A stretch of 64,000 bases of DNA, from assembly GCA_033239005.1 (NCBI GenBank), contig BSQZ01000053.1:357001-421000 (forward strand). The letters are read 5' to 3'. The stretch is from Lamellibrachia satsuma. Its lineage: Eukaryota > Annelida > Polychaeta > Sabellida > Siboglinidae. This document shows positions 41,854 through 53,206 of the stretch, one piece after another (position 1 is the first letter of the stretch; every line of letters starts with the position of its first letter). The position numbers were made by a program, and so were the translations under genes. The notes below the pieces were generated by a model. It had not been told where the DNA came from. It worked only from the letters and a program-made list of their open reading frames with translations, and did not search any database.

Positions 41854-44800
41854 GTACGTTATGTTTTTAGTGGCGCATTTCTGTAGGGGAAATGTTTGTC
41901 TTTACCTTGTTATAATTGTCGTCGTAACTCAGTATTAATACAATTGGCCCGCGGTACTTTACTGATGACAAAACGTATTAAACGTGCTGCGATTCGCCCA
42001 ACACAACTACCAATCATTTGTGAATCTCCCCGGATTTGCCAAATCCATGGGCATAGATCACAGTAAAACTGTGAATATCGTAACCTTCTGCCCGATCACA
42101 TCATTGAATATACACAATATATTGTGTTTGCAATATTCGTGTTTTTGGCGGTGTATACACTATGCAATTTTTTTTGGTAAATGTTAATCTAAACTGATGA
42201 TTCGGGCGAGCCGATCAAGTGCTACGAGTGTAAATGTTAATCTAAACTGATGATTCGGGCGAGCCGATCAAGTGCTACGAGTGTAAATGTTAATCGAAAC
42301 TGATGATTCTTGCGAGCCGATCAAGTGCTACGAGTGTAAATGTTCGTCTAAACTGATGATTCGGGCGAGCCGATCAAGTGCTACGAGTGTAAATGTTAAT
42401 CTAAACTGATGATTCGGCCGAGCCGATCAAGTGTTACGGGTGTAAATGTTCATCTAAACTGATGATTCGGGCAAGCCGATCAACTGCTACGAGTGTAAAT
42501 GTTCATCTAAACTGATGATTCGGGCAAGCCGATCAAGTGTTACGGGTGTAAATGTTCATTTAAACTGATGATTCGGGCGAGCCGATCAAGTGTTACGGGA
42601 GTAAATGTTCATCTAAACTGATGATTCGGGCGAGCCGATCAAGTGCTACGAGTGTATGTGTCTGGAGTTTTTTTTTCCGGACAAAAATACTGCCCGGATC
42701 CGTTCAATAAGAACGGGAGTATGACGACGTGTACCTACCGGATTATGACGACGTGTAGCTACCTGAGTATGACGACGTGTACCTACCGGAGTATGACGAC
42801 GTGTACCTACCGGAGTATGACGACTTTTACCTACCGGAGTTACGTACATGATAATGACACGTGTACGTTTAACGTGTTGTGGTTTGCATAACTTGGGGGC
42901 CGGAATTACATTATCTCGTCAACTATTGCCAGTATTGTAGACATATGTCTAAACGCTCTTGGGAGTTTCAGTTAGATGCATTTTCAATGAAGGTATACTG
43001 GCAATACACGAATGTCCCCCTCCCTTCTCGCCGGTCTGTGGTCTTGGTGTTGCGCTCTAGGAGTTAGACCCGTGTAGAGAATTGCGTTGGTGGCCATGTT
43101 AACGTTTGGTCTGATTATAAGAAAACGTGACCATCTAAAATTCTGAAAAATTTTCACAGCAACTACCATCATCTCGTTTTTGTCAAAATCACATACCTCC
43201 AGCTCTTTTAAAACGCCCCGACGTGCGACGCCCATCAGTTTTGACAAAATAGCCCTGTATTCATGCGCCCACGTAGCATTCCCATAAATCCATCCGCCTG
43301 TTAAACTCTCAAAAAATGCACCATTTCACAGCCAATAGCTTCTACAAACAAACCTGTGAATATGCCTGTTCAATTGCACACTCTAAAAACAGATTGGTTA
43401 AAATGACCAGGATATTGGTAAAATTCAACCAATGTGGTTGGTAGATATGTGTCCTACCAATCTCTTGGTTAAGACAACCAATTTTTTATGGTTAACTTTT
43501 TAACCAATCCATATTGGTTAGAATAGTAACCAACATATGTTGGTCAATTTAACCAAGTTATTGGTTAATATATCTAGGTCATGTAGCAACCAATGTAAAT
43601 TGGTTAGGCAAGGACCAATTGATTGGTTGTCTAGAATAGGACCAATTATGTGGAATTAATACAATATACCATTTAGGCAATGCAATAGACAACAAGCTAG
43701 AGTTCATTCTACTATCACTGCATGCATTTAATTTCAGGAATATCATGTCAGTTTTTTCCACAAAGTTGTCAGTGCAAGTCGGTGCAAAACATGTAATATG
43801 ACGGCATTGTACTGAGACATTAAATCATTTAACCTTTAGAGACCCGGATTTTTGTCAAGAAATTGCTATGCTATTCTTTAAACGCATGTCATTTAATTAC
43901 TATAAAGAATTTAAATACACATGTATACAATTTTGGAAAGGTAATATCCTCAAGAATTCAGTCACAGTGAAATATTTGTGTTTATAAGTTGTCAGACATC
44001 ACACTTTATTCAAAATGGCTGACAATCATTATCGCTGGCGACACATCATCACATTTATTAGACAATAACAAAAAAGTACTATTCACATATGAAAACTGTT
44101 TACATATTCAGAAACTGCACTAAAAACTACAGAAAGATGCAAAGTTTGAAGAAAATATCTTCATTGTTTCCTGTTCTATACAAAGTACGAACTGTAGGCC
44201 TAGCCACAGGCCTGCCATATCCACGATCACGTCTTGACTTTGAAGCGGTAGCCCTACCTCGCCTGGGCCTGCCTGTCGTTGCCGTTGCCCTGGCCTTAGA
44301 CCTAGTCAGTCTAGCCACACCTTGTCCTTGCTGTTGTTCACTGTAGCTGTCAGTGTCACTGCTGCTTTCAGGATGAAGATTACCACTGGTAGCAGCAGCT
44401 ACAACTGTCGAAACCACTCCACGTCCACTCGGGACTGGATCGATCGAATCAATCGTTTCAGTCTCACTGTCCGAATGAACAGGCGTCACAGCGAGCGATA
44501 TTTCGGCTTCTTCGTCAGTCTCGCTGTCATCTTCATTCGATAATTCACTATCTTCCATATCATCAATAATTCGAAGCACCTCGTGTGGATCTGCGATCAA
44601 GCACGATCGCAGCGCCATTACTTACTTTTACGGCGGAACACAAATTATCAACAACAATCTTCAAAACGCTATAACAACACTAGGGCACGGACCACAGTCA
44701 GAATCCATCCGCCATTACATACATAAAGAGTCCCAAGGAAAAAATTCATTGTGCAGATAGGGTTTATTTGTGAGAGCAGAAATTGTGTGTATGAATGAGT

Positions 44801-47800
44801 AGAAGTGATGTTTTGTGCACAGTAGCATCTAAGCTTTGAAATGATGCCATTTGTCAGTATGTGTACCAGTTGCGTAATGACACAGTGGCTGTTAGGCAGG
44901 ATGTACTCATATTTGAGAAACCGGGGAATTTCATGGCAGAAATGCACGGGCCTCATGCTTTGAAGCAATTTGTGCGAAAAGGAGGTATGTCATTTTCACG
45001 AATTTCGCACACCAGGTGTCTTAGTGGGTCTGTCATTTTCTGTGAATTTAAAAAAAAATTGTAGGATAAATTTTCAATGTAGGCGCAAGAATGTTATAAT
45101 GGTCGTCTATGGGAAAAGTGACTGTGGTCCGTGCCCACTAATATCAAAAACTTTGCGACGCCATTACTACAGGGAATGCCTAGGCTATTGCTCTATTGAT
45201 CAATCCCCTACACCCACCAGAGCAATGAAATTACCGCAACAGACCACATATGACCACCCCTATGCCGTCGCGCGATATATCGCGCGACCTGTTTCTAAAG
45301 GTTTTAACATAAAATACAATACATTATAAACTACGGGTGAACGATATAGAACTAAAGCCATTAAAAAATCAATGCAAACAAAGGCAAATGATAGAATAGC
45401 TCAAACTGACACGTCTAGTCAATGTACTAGTAACCCTCAAGGTCATGAAAGTATAAAAAAATGTGTCGTGTGACATATGCACAATGTAAATTGTTAATTG
45501 TGTTACATGAAATAATTCAAGAGACGTCACACTGTGATCTTGATTTCAGTTTTTTAGTACACACAAAAGTACACATTACGAGTACACATTTGTAAGGGCA
45601 AATAACTTGCATGCAGTGCATGACTCTATTCGTTGTCTGTTTCAATTACTAACTAACCAAGTACAATGCACATAGAGCAGACGGGCAGTTTGATGACAAC
45701 TTAAAACAAAACAATGTCAGCTTCGTATTTCTAGTCCTAACATTTAATGTGGCCGAGAAGTTCCATCTCTCTTGGTGTGACCACGTCATATGGCGTGGTG
45801 ATGTTGAAAAGCCCCTTCTGTACGAATGTCCACACGTCTGCTGCCTTAGCGGGGTACTCTGCATTGAATATAAAGAAGACCTTGAAGCAGATTGTCCATC
45901 AGTGATGACTGGTGAAACTACAAAAATATTACCAAATATATTAATCAATATAATGTACTAATTGGTAGATATCAAGTAGGTCTAAATACTCAAACTACCC
46001 GTTATATAGAAAATAGCAACACAGCTGCACAAGTCCACAGTGACTCAATACCATTGTATTTATGTAGTTCACTACACGCGTTTACTTTACTAAGAATGTA
46101 TGACATAGTATGTAACAGCTAATAAACAGCTACAAGAAGCAATTTGAGTTTGTTAAATCTTGCTGGCTGGTACATGTAGACTATCCTTGAAAGTCATTAA
46201 CACTGACTGCTGTCTGCCATCTAGTGGAGTATGGCTGTTGCTATGAACCACCCCGCTGGCTTGAGCTGGTCACTGGGTAATTTGTCATTTCTGCATTCCA
46301 CAGTAAAACATAGGATATATCAGTTTCAAACATTCCATTAAAGCTTTGCTAACTAACTTTACTAACTACTTACAACTCCGCATTTTACAGTTAACATAGA
46401 GCAAGATGTACACTGGCTAACAGAGAGTTACTAACTCCTTATGATGATAAACCAAGATCTGGTATATTTCATCAAGAACTCATAGTACTGCTTCCAGCTC
46501 TATATGAAAACTGATACGTGCGGGCTTGGCCCGTCTCCATCACTAAACACATACAAGGTCACACCCCTGAGAATAAAACTAGTCATATGTATGAATATAT
46601 ACTAATACATTACATTAAAGTTACATCAAATAATAGCATATTCCTTTATATACCATATCATGCCAAAATTATATAATATAAACAAACTTTTGGTTAAGAA
46701 ACTATTTGACACTTACCAAGTGTCTACGCGGTGGCCTCGTCAGTTCAAAGTCATGCTGTGAAAAGGAAGTTGCCTGCATCTCACGTGACTACTGCCACTC
46801 AGCAAATGTAGTCACCTAGTATTTAACTGAAACTTCTTGGATTGTTTAGTTGTTTTATTATGGGATTCACAAAGTACTAATACAGCGGTTTAAGTTGCTG
46901 TACTGCACAATAAGAAAGACATCAGGCAACAATAATAAACAAAGATTGGTTGTAGGCCTAACCAATGTGATTGGTTACCGGACAACCAAACTAATGGTCA
47001 CTAGTTGACCAATATATTGGTTAAGCCAAACGATATTGGGCCAAACAATTATGTTACTAATCTAATGTACTAATACATCGTCTGAAGTTGCTGTACTGCA
47101 CAATAAGCACGGCATAAGGCAACAATAATTCATAAAACAATTGGTTGTAGGCGTAACCAATGTGATTGGTTACCGGACAACCAACGTATTGGTCACTCGT
47201 TGACCAATATATTGGTTAAAACAACCAATATATAACCAATATTGGGCCAACCAATTAGATTGGTCGTTTTCTCAACCAATCTGTTTTTAGAGTGTACTTA
47301 CGTCACATCATATGAATTGTTTAAATCCACATATCGCAATTTAATACGCCCTACATTCGTGTTGTAAGATTCTCGCTTCTCTTAAGGGCGCGTGCATTCG
47401 TTGAGAATACTCACAGTTGTGTAGTAATTGTCTTTGTCGCTCGCCAGATCGTCTAGCTGCTTACTGATAATACCGCAGACGATCAGATCGGTATAATAAG
47501 CCGTGAACGCATCTTCCAGGTTCGCAAGATTTTATTAACGCAGAAGTGTAGATCGTACAACATAGACTGGTCTCTCTACCACTGTTCTTGTGTCTCCCAT
47601 TTAACATTTAAAAGTCTTCAATACATTTAGTTTTTTAATGGTAAGGTAGGTATGGGCCGGCGTGGCCCATCCTTGCCGATAATTTTGAGTCCAAATTGAA
47701 CGAGGTGCGTGGTAATTTAGATCGCGCGCACCCGTTGCTTTATGAGTCTATTTCTGGCCTATTTATACCAGAGCTTTCAGAAGAACCCCGCCTCAGTGGA

Positions 47801-50800
47801 GGCGCGGTTAACCATTTTAGGAAATCGAGAAAGCCGTTATTGGCCGATGTCCATATACAACCGTCATCCCCGTACATGCTGGAAATGACCGTCGTATGCA
47901 AGGTATCGGGTCACCTTCTGAACCTCCCCAGGACTGGAGACCTTCTTGTGTCCTTGGGGACGGTCAGTTGCCAACTAAACTAGTTTCTTATGGCCTGCAT
48001 TCTAAATCGGGTAAACATTTCTCCCGTTTGACAGTCCAGTTATTATTACAGTCGGGGCGACTCTACCCCTCCCTACTTTGTATACTAAACAATAAGCAAA
48101 GCTGCAAACTGGCCAGAAACTAGCTTGCCTTACATAAGTTGTATCAACCTGGGTTTTCTTTATGCTAACGTTAAATCATTGATTAAATATGTCTGCAATG
48201 ACCACTATCTCTGTTCTTACAATTTTAGGCTGACCAAACCTTACAGTGTGAAACAGTAAACAGGAAGGTCGACAGTTGTCCTACCCCTCGAGTGAGCTCG
48301 TGGTTATTGTGAAAACGAGTTCACGACTTGTAAATGGCATTCGACACAACTCACCAGTGATTTATGATTCGACGGGTGTGCCCAGTGTACAACAACAACA
48401 AACTAGGTCACTGCGCTCTCTGACACAGATCACAGTACATTTCCCATTGGTGGCCATGTTAACGTTTTGTCTGGTTATAAGATAATTGTACCAACAAACA
48501 TTCTGAACAAATTCACAGCTACCGCTTCCATGGCATCGATATTCTTAACACTTTTCGTAAAAATCACACACATCCAGTTCTTTTAATCATGTCGCAAACG
48601 CGCCTACCCTCAAAATTGGCAGTTTTTGTCAAATATTAATGCGCCTACCGGTGTTTCGGGAATGTCACCACCAAAATAGTGCAAAGTCTCATAACCAAAG
48701 GTGTAACATTTACTCCCGTAACACTTGATCGGCACACCAGTGTCTGCGATATTCGTGTTTTGTGCTATTGTTTTCTTAAATGTTCGTCTAAATTTCTAAG
48801 CTGATGTTTCAGGCGAACCGATCAAGTGCTACGATTGTTCGTATACATCTGTTGCGGTTTCAATCGGACAAAGCGATTGCCAGGATCCTTTCGACAAGAA
48901 AGGGAATATGACCACATGTCTTGGAGTTACCTGCATGAAATCCGTCGTCAAGTCAGGCGGTAAGCGGCAATAGGGGACACAAATCTCGTCAGTCGCCATG
49001 TTGGTTTCATGCAAATTATCCCATATATGCTCACTTCCGGCCCAGAGGATATGCTGCCCGCTATCGCATTTCACACATAAACAAATTTGGAAATAAAACA
49101 GAGAGAACAAACAATAACACATTTACGTTATTACTACTATTATTTATTGAAAAATTAGCACAAGAATGCGAGAATACTATATTATGATTATACTAACAGA
49201 AATATTTTTTCTCAAGCAAGAAAGATAGTAGAACTAGATAACATGAGGTAACATTAGTAAAGGATTAGTGAAAATTGGAAGTACTCGTTCCCACAGAGGA
49301 CAATAAACGAATGGAACAAATTATCTACAGATCGTGTAACAACTAGCAGCGTGAATATGTTTAAAAACAAGGTTGACACATATCTTAGGGTTACACAAAG
49401 ATGAAAAACGTTGGACTCTCGATAAACCAATGACTTTCTTGTCCACTTGCCACCTGGGCATTTGCCTTGGATGGCAATCTTGTTAAATCTTGTTAATACG
49501 AATGGTTCATTTTATAATGACTTAGGTGCATCTAACGTGTTATGTTGGGCACAACGTGGGAACCGGTAGTGCATTATCTCGTCAACTATCGCCTCGAAAC
49601 GAGAAGCACTTGTGTGCTCTATTGTATTGTTACAGAAGCGTAGTCATACTTCGTGGCAACACATTACATTGGAGCATATTAGTTTGCGTTCTATTCACTA
49701 TCTTCGTCGCGACGTCTAAGCGTGTTGATGCAAACACAGGTTAGCAAATACGGCAGCAGCATTTTGGCCGAAAAAGCTGACACAACCAAACCGCAACCGG
49801 AGACTCAAGAAGCGGGCTTTTTAAACACTGTAGACTTCAAAGTAGCTTTTTACGTATAAAAACTGCAGATGTTTAAAATATATAATTTAATAAACTAGTG
49901 TTACTGTTGTAAGTATGATAAATGGTTAGCATAAACTTTTTCATTGACCTTTCACTGCACGGCTTTAATTTAAAATTTGTGTTGACTATTTTCGGAAAAT
50001 GAATGATAAAACAATCTTAGACGAAAGCACGCGTTAATTTTTACAGTTGTCGACCCTATATATCACTCAAATGAGCTAACATTTTGCAAGGCACATTCTG
50101 CATGTCGACCAGATGGCAAGCTACATTTGAAATAGTAAATATATGTATTATATACGCACGCACGCACGCACGCACGCACGCAAGCACGCAAGCACGCACG
50201 CATGCACGCACCAGTTTAACCTGTGCGCGTGTGACCAGTAATATAGTATGCTCACACATTTGGCATTTGTGCAAGCACCATAATTTATGAAGGCACCATA
50301 ATTTATGAAGGCACCATAATTTATGAAGGCACCATAATTTATGAAGGCATCATAATTTATGAAGGCATCATAATTTATGATGGCATCATAATGTATGAAG
50401 GCACCATAATTTATGCAGGCACCATAATTTATGCAGGCATCATAATTTATGCTGATGATCTTTGTTTATCACCTAGTGTTTCTGGGTTGAGAAAACTAAT
50501 TGATTAGTGTGTCTAGTATAGCAATATGTTTGACATAACTCACAATGCCAACAATATAATGTATGGTTAATGACCACGAACCTCAGTACAAGAAAAATAG
50601 TCACCTTGTTGCTATCAATAACCATACACTACCTCACACTGAGAAATTTAAATACCTTGGTCATATTATCAACAATAACCTTACTGAGGATGATGATATG
50701 CCAGGCAGAAAATATATATTTACGCTCAGGCATGTTTTAGCCAGAAAATTTCACTTACGCAGCAGCACCATTAAAACAACTTTATTTAATTCGTACTGTG

Positions 50801-51171
50801 GTGCAATGTCCACCTCAAGTCGTTAGTGTAATAAAAAAAACAGTCTGAAAGGCATTACTGTTGCACAAGACAACAGTTTTAGAATTACGCACGACGTCAC
50901 CCCGTTGTAGTGCAAGTTATATGTTCGCTACAAATTATGTAAAATCTTTTAATGAACGCATTCGTTCGTCAATATTTAGGCTTTTATGCCGTTTAGAAAG
51001 GTCCGATAATTTACTAATTATGAATTAAGCATTTTTATTTATTACAGAAGTCCAATGATGAAGTATTGGAATATTCAATATACTTTTAATACATGACGTG
51101 TGCCTATTTATATATTTTTCTATTTTAACTTGTTTTACATGTACTTTTACTGCACGACATGTGTGAATAGT

Positions 51172-51264
<93 letters not shown>

Positions 51265-51611
51265 TAAATGTTCATCTAAACAGATGATTCGGCCGAGCCG
51301 ATCAAGTGCTACGAGTGTAAATGTTCATCTAAACTTGTATTGCTTGTATATAATGTATACTATTTATGGACTGTTATAAAAAAAATATTTTATTATTATT
51401 TTGTTGTATTTCAGACTCCCTGATAATGACTCGAGGCTGTCTTCCAACTGCGTTAGGCAATGACTGCAAAAGGACCTCGGCTGGTGGCGCATCTACAGTG
51501 CTGTGCTACTGCAACTCTGACCGCTGCAATGGCGCCTCGTTCCTAGGCGTCAGCGGTCCGTCTGTGTTTATTGTCGTTTTCTTTGGGGCTATGATCGCCA
51601 GGTGGCTCTAG
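41799..51611 (+). CDS. GPI-type Ly6/uPAR three-finger protein, three exons, 132 aa
   Basis: Exons 41799-41853, 48813-48959 and 51415-51611 join in phase 1 at both introns. Exon 1 encodes a signal peptide (MQLSVACVLLCVAALIKTG). Exon 2 starts the domain with GEPIKCYDC and holds five cysteines. Exon 3 holds five more, ending LCYCNSDRCN, then a hydrophobic tail (SVFIVVFFGAMIARWL) typical of a GPI signal with the likely anchor site in NGAS. Ten cysteines and this exon plan match small invertebrate Ly6 proteins. The mature protein should sit on the outer cell surface; its ligand is unknown. Intron 1 (7 kb) is full of repeats made from its own exon 2. Confidence 0.85.
42178..42653 (+). repeat. 53-bp minisatellite made of the exon 2 splice acceptor and exon start
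   Basis: Nine units, each with CTAAACTGATGATTCGG then GCGAGCCGATCAAGTGCTACGAGTGT. The second part equals the start of exon 2 (GEPIKCYEC). The first equals the intron before it, but the acceptor TTTCAG reads ATTCGG, so each unit has lost its AG. A further 1.5 units lie at 51261-51340, just upstream of exon 3. Confidence 0.85.
42640..42895 (+). pseudogene. Exon 2 pseudo-copy with expanded 24-bp repeat
   Basis: After the last 53-bp unit the match to exon 2 continues (KCYEC, then CPDPFNKNGSMTTC after a frameshift in a T9 run). Five 24-bp units (42718-42837) repeat SMTTCTYR. The tail GGAGTTACGTACATGA matches the exon 2 end. No donor GT remains at the right place. Confidence 0.75.
42945..43265. 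repeat. Family X copy, partial, in intron 1
   Basis: Near-identical to 33760-34085. Confidence 0.7.
43378..47295. mobile_element. TIR element with ACCAAT-rich ends, 3.9 kb
   Basis: Ends are ACACTCTAAAAACAGATTGG at 43378 and its complement ending at 47295. Subterminal blocks (43390-43640 and 46940-47280) are packed with ACCAAT/ATTGGT in both orientations. The right block has an internal duplication (46880-46990 and 47075-47185). No clear target duplication is seen. One substantial frame is on the minus strand at 44127-44618. The superfamily is undetermined. Confidence 0.65.
44127..44618 (-). CDS. Unknown 163-aa protein, acidic then Arg-rich, in the TIR element
   Basis: Starts MALRSCLIADPHEVLRIIDD, then an acidic Ser/Glu/Asp region (residues about 20-65) and a basic Arg/Thr region (about 105-145). 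This layout occurs in the N-terminal exons of some DNA-transposon proteins, for example piggyBac-like ones, but no catalytic block is seen. Two shorter traces are at 45649-45948. It might be a first exon; I do not recognise the family. Confidence 0.45.
   Translation of the reverse strand: MALRSCLIADPHEVLRIIDDMEDSELSNEDDSETDEEAEISLAVTPVHSDSETETIDSIDPVPSGRGVVSTVVAAATSGNLHPESSSDTDSYSEQQQGQGVARLTRSKARATATTGRPRRGRATASKSRRDRGYGRPVARPTVRTLYRTGNNEDIFFKLCIFL
47640..48123 (+). other. Unassigned open frame in intron 1
   Basis: The frame 47696-47983 (95 codons) looks coding in composition, with DNFESKLNEVRGNLDRA upstream of and across its start. No family recognised; it may be another mobile-element remnant. 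Confidence 0.3.
48280..48740. repeat. Family X copy with inverted three-finger fragment
   Basis: Matches 27920-28380. At 48705-48735 it holds the complement of GCCGATCAAGTGTTACGG, part of the 53-bp unit, just before the real exon 2. Confidence 0.65.
48813..48959 (+). CDS. Exon 2: first half of the three-finger domain
   Basis: Acceptor GTTTCAG|GCGAACC and donor GGCG|GTAAGC. Encodes IKCYDC, SDCQDPF, NMTTC and VTC; one N-glycosylation site (NMT). Confidence 0.85.
49285..49495 (+). pseudogene. LINE 3'-end fragment in intron 2
   Basis: RTINEWNKLSTDRVTTSSVN followed by MFKNKVDTYL is the C-terminus typical of LINE reverse transcriptases; its tail matches 19520-19640. Confidence 0.65.
49640..49741 (+). 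other. Possible alternative signal-peptide exon or paralog remnant
   Basis: The frame WSILVCVLFTIFVATSKRVD ends at NTG with a donor-like ACAG|GTTAGC in phase 1, like exon 1 of this gene. The open frame begins at 49526, but the nearest upstream ATG gives a long, non-hydrophobic lead. Confidence 0.25.
50156..50212. repeat. (ACGC)n microsatellite
   Basis: Pure run with a few AAGC and ATGC variants. Confidence 0.95.
50275..50450 (+). repeat. 18-bp minisatellite next to a reverse-transcriptase YADD box
   Basis: Nearly ten units of GCACCATAATTTATGAAG. In frame it reads GTIIYE repeated, ending in IIIYADD. Confidence 0.9.
50437..50826 (+). pseudogene. LINE reverse-transcriptase fragment
   Basis: YADDLCLSPSVSGLRKLID is followed by a stop. 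The frame from 50563 has FKYLGHIINNNLTEDDDM and LARKFHLRSSTIKTTLFNSY, the thumb region of a LINE reverse transcriptase. Confidence 0.75.
51174..51260. repeat. (TA)n microsatellite
   Basis: Pure TA run, 150 bp before exon 3. Confidence 0.95.
51415..51611 (+). CDS. Exon 3: second half and GPI tail
   Basis: Acceptor TATTTCAG|ACTCC; stop TAG at 51609-51611. Encodes RGC, NDC, LCYC and DRCN, then the hydrophobic tail. Confidence 0.85.
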
Positions 51612-51892
51612 GAGGGCCATGATCGCAAGGAGGCTATAGGAGCTAATGAGAACATTGCGTGGCGTCTTTCTGTAAACGTTTGTGTTTTATGGCTCCGTCA
51701 ACTAGTTATATTCAAGACTGATTATATGTAAACCCAATTCCATGTAGCACTTTCATATTTTCACTTCTCTTACAAACATGCATGTGGTTGTCAATTCAGT
51801 GAGTATGAGTTATAACAGTTTAAATAGCTGGATTTGTATGGTTATATAATCATGACCATACCTGGTGATTATGTGTACTATTTTTTCAATGA

Positions 51893-51898
51893 AATAAA
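51893..51898 (+). terminator. Polyadenylation signal AATAAA
   Basis: Canonical hexamer 282 bp after the stop codon of the three-finger gene. Confidence 0.7.
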
Positions 51899-51899
51899 G

Positions 51900-52925
51900 C
51901 GGTTTTAATGGTAGTTGGAAAGTACATTATACCCTGCAAGTAGTTATGTAAAATGATTTCATGATAGTCGATTATAAGTAATTATAAGTACGCACGCAGC
52001 CAGCATTCCATTGCTTACGGTACAGTGCTTAGCTTGTTCAATAAACATGGTTCAATCAGTAACCACGCCTTAACGAATCATTACTTCAGACGCTACTCCC
52101 ACGTCTTCATTTAGAGTCTATAAATGTAAAGACTGGTCTGCCTTGGCTTGCTCTTCCATGTGCTGGTTGCCAGATGATGGTCCTAGACGCCATATCAGCA
52201 TTTCGTGTGTAGCAGTGATTCTTCGTTTCAAATTCCACTCCATAAGGAGCGAGCGACAACACGTAGCAAGCGCGTCCTCTCCTCGAACACTCATAGCAAC
52301 CTTTATCGGACGACGGCGACTTTATAACAATGCGTACGTACACTCCCCGACAGTGGCGCCAATCAGCATATCACCACTGCCACAACTTGATTAGAAATTA
52401 AAAGTGGACAGTTACGGAGTGATATGAACAAGTGGTTGCCAAGGCAACGTGATTGTTGTTTACGACATGTTACGCCATTGCAACTAATGCACTTGATTGC
52501 GTAACATAGTTTCAAACAAAAACGAACGTTATTGCGTTTCTAGAAACATTTCTAAGGAAATACTATTCACAATTATGCAATTGAAATTGAGAGATTTCTA
52601 TACAAAATTAGAAGTGCACCAAATAATATAAAGATGTGCAGAATATGCATATCAAATTTAAGTTGTGGCATTGGTAAAATGGTTCGTAGCGCCTCTGGTG
52701 GGGAGTTTGTACCTTACGGCTAAGCCTTGCGACGTTCCGTATTACTGAACAGTTGTATGTCTCCAGGGTCTCGCGCGAGGGTCACAATCAGCCAATAAGT
52801 CATAATCTGTCCCTAGAATGAAATAGGACACGTGAACTCCGAAGGACATTTTAATGATCGCAATGGTACAACCGCAAACACTTCTCGGTCGAATAAAACA
52901 CACTCACACATATAGCGTCCCCACA
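51900..52925. other. Intergenic, no gene recognised
   Basis: CpG density rises from about 52100. Short open frames at 52107-52394 on both strands lack known motifs. Confidence 0.35.
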
Positions 52926-52927
52926 AC

Positions 52928-53200
52928 GACATTTCGGCTAACCCCTTATCGTAAGCCACATTATCATAAAGCCGAGTGAAATATAATTACCCCACAATAC
53001 CCCTACCCACCAACCCATGACATTTCGGCTAACATCTTACCGTAAGCCACATTATCGTAAAGCCGATTTAAATATTATTACCCCACAATACCCCTACCCA
53101 CCAACCCACCCACCCACGACATTTCGGCTAACCTCTTATCGTAAGCCACATTATCATAAAGCCGAGTGAAATATTATTACCCCACAATACCCCCACCCAC
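52928..53200. repeat. Three-unit tandem repeat, 91-99 bp
   Basis: Units start GACATTTCGGCTAAC and end in a CCCACAATACCCCTACCCACC tract without its first base. It immediately precedes the open frame at 53207. Confidence 0.85.
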
Positions 53201-53206
53201 CCGAAC

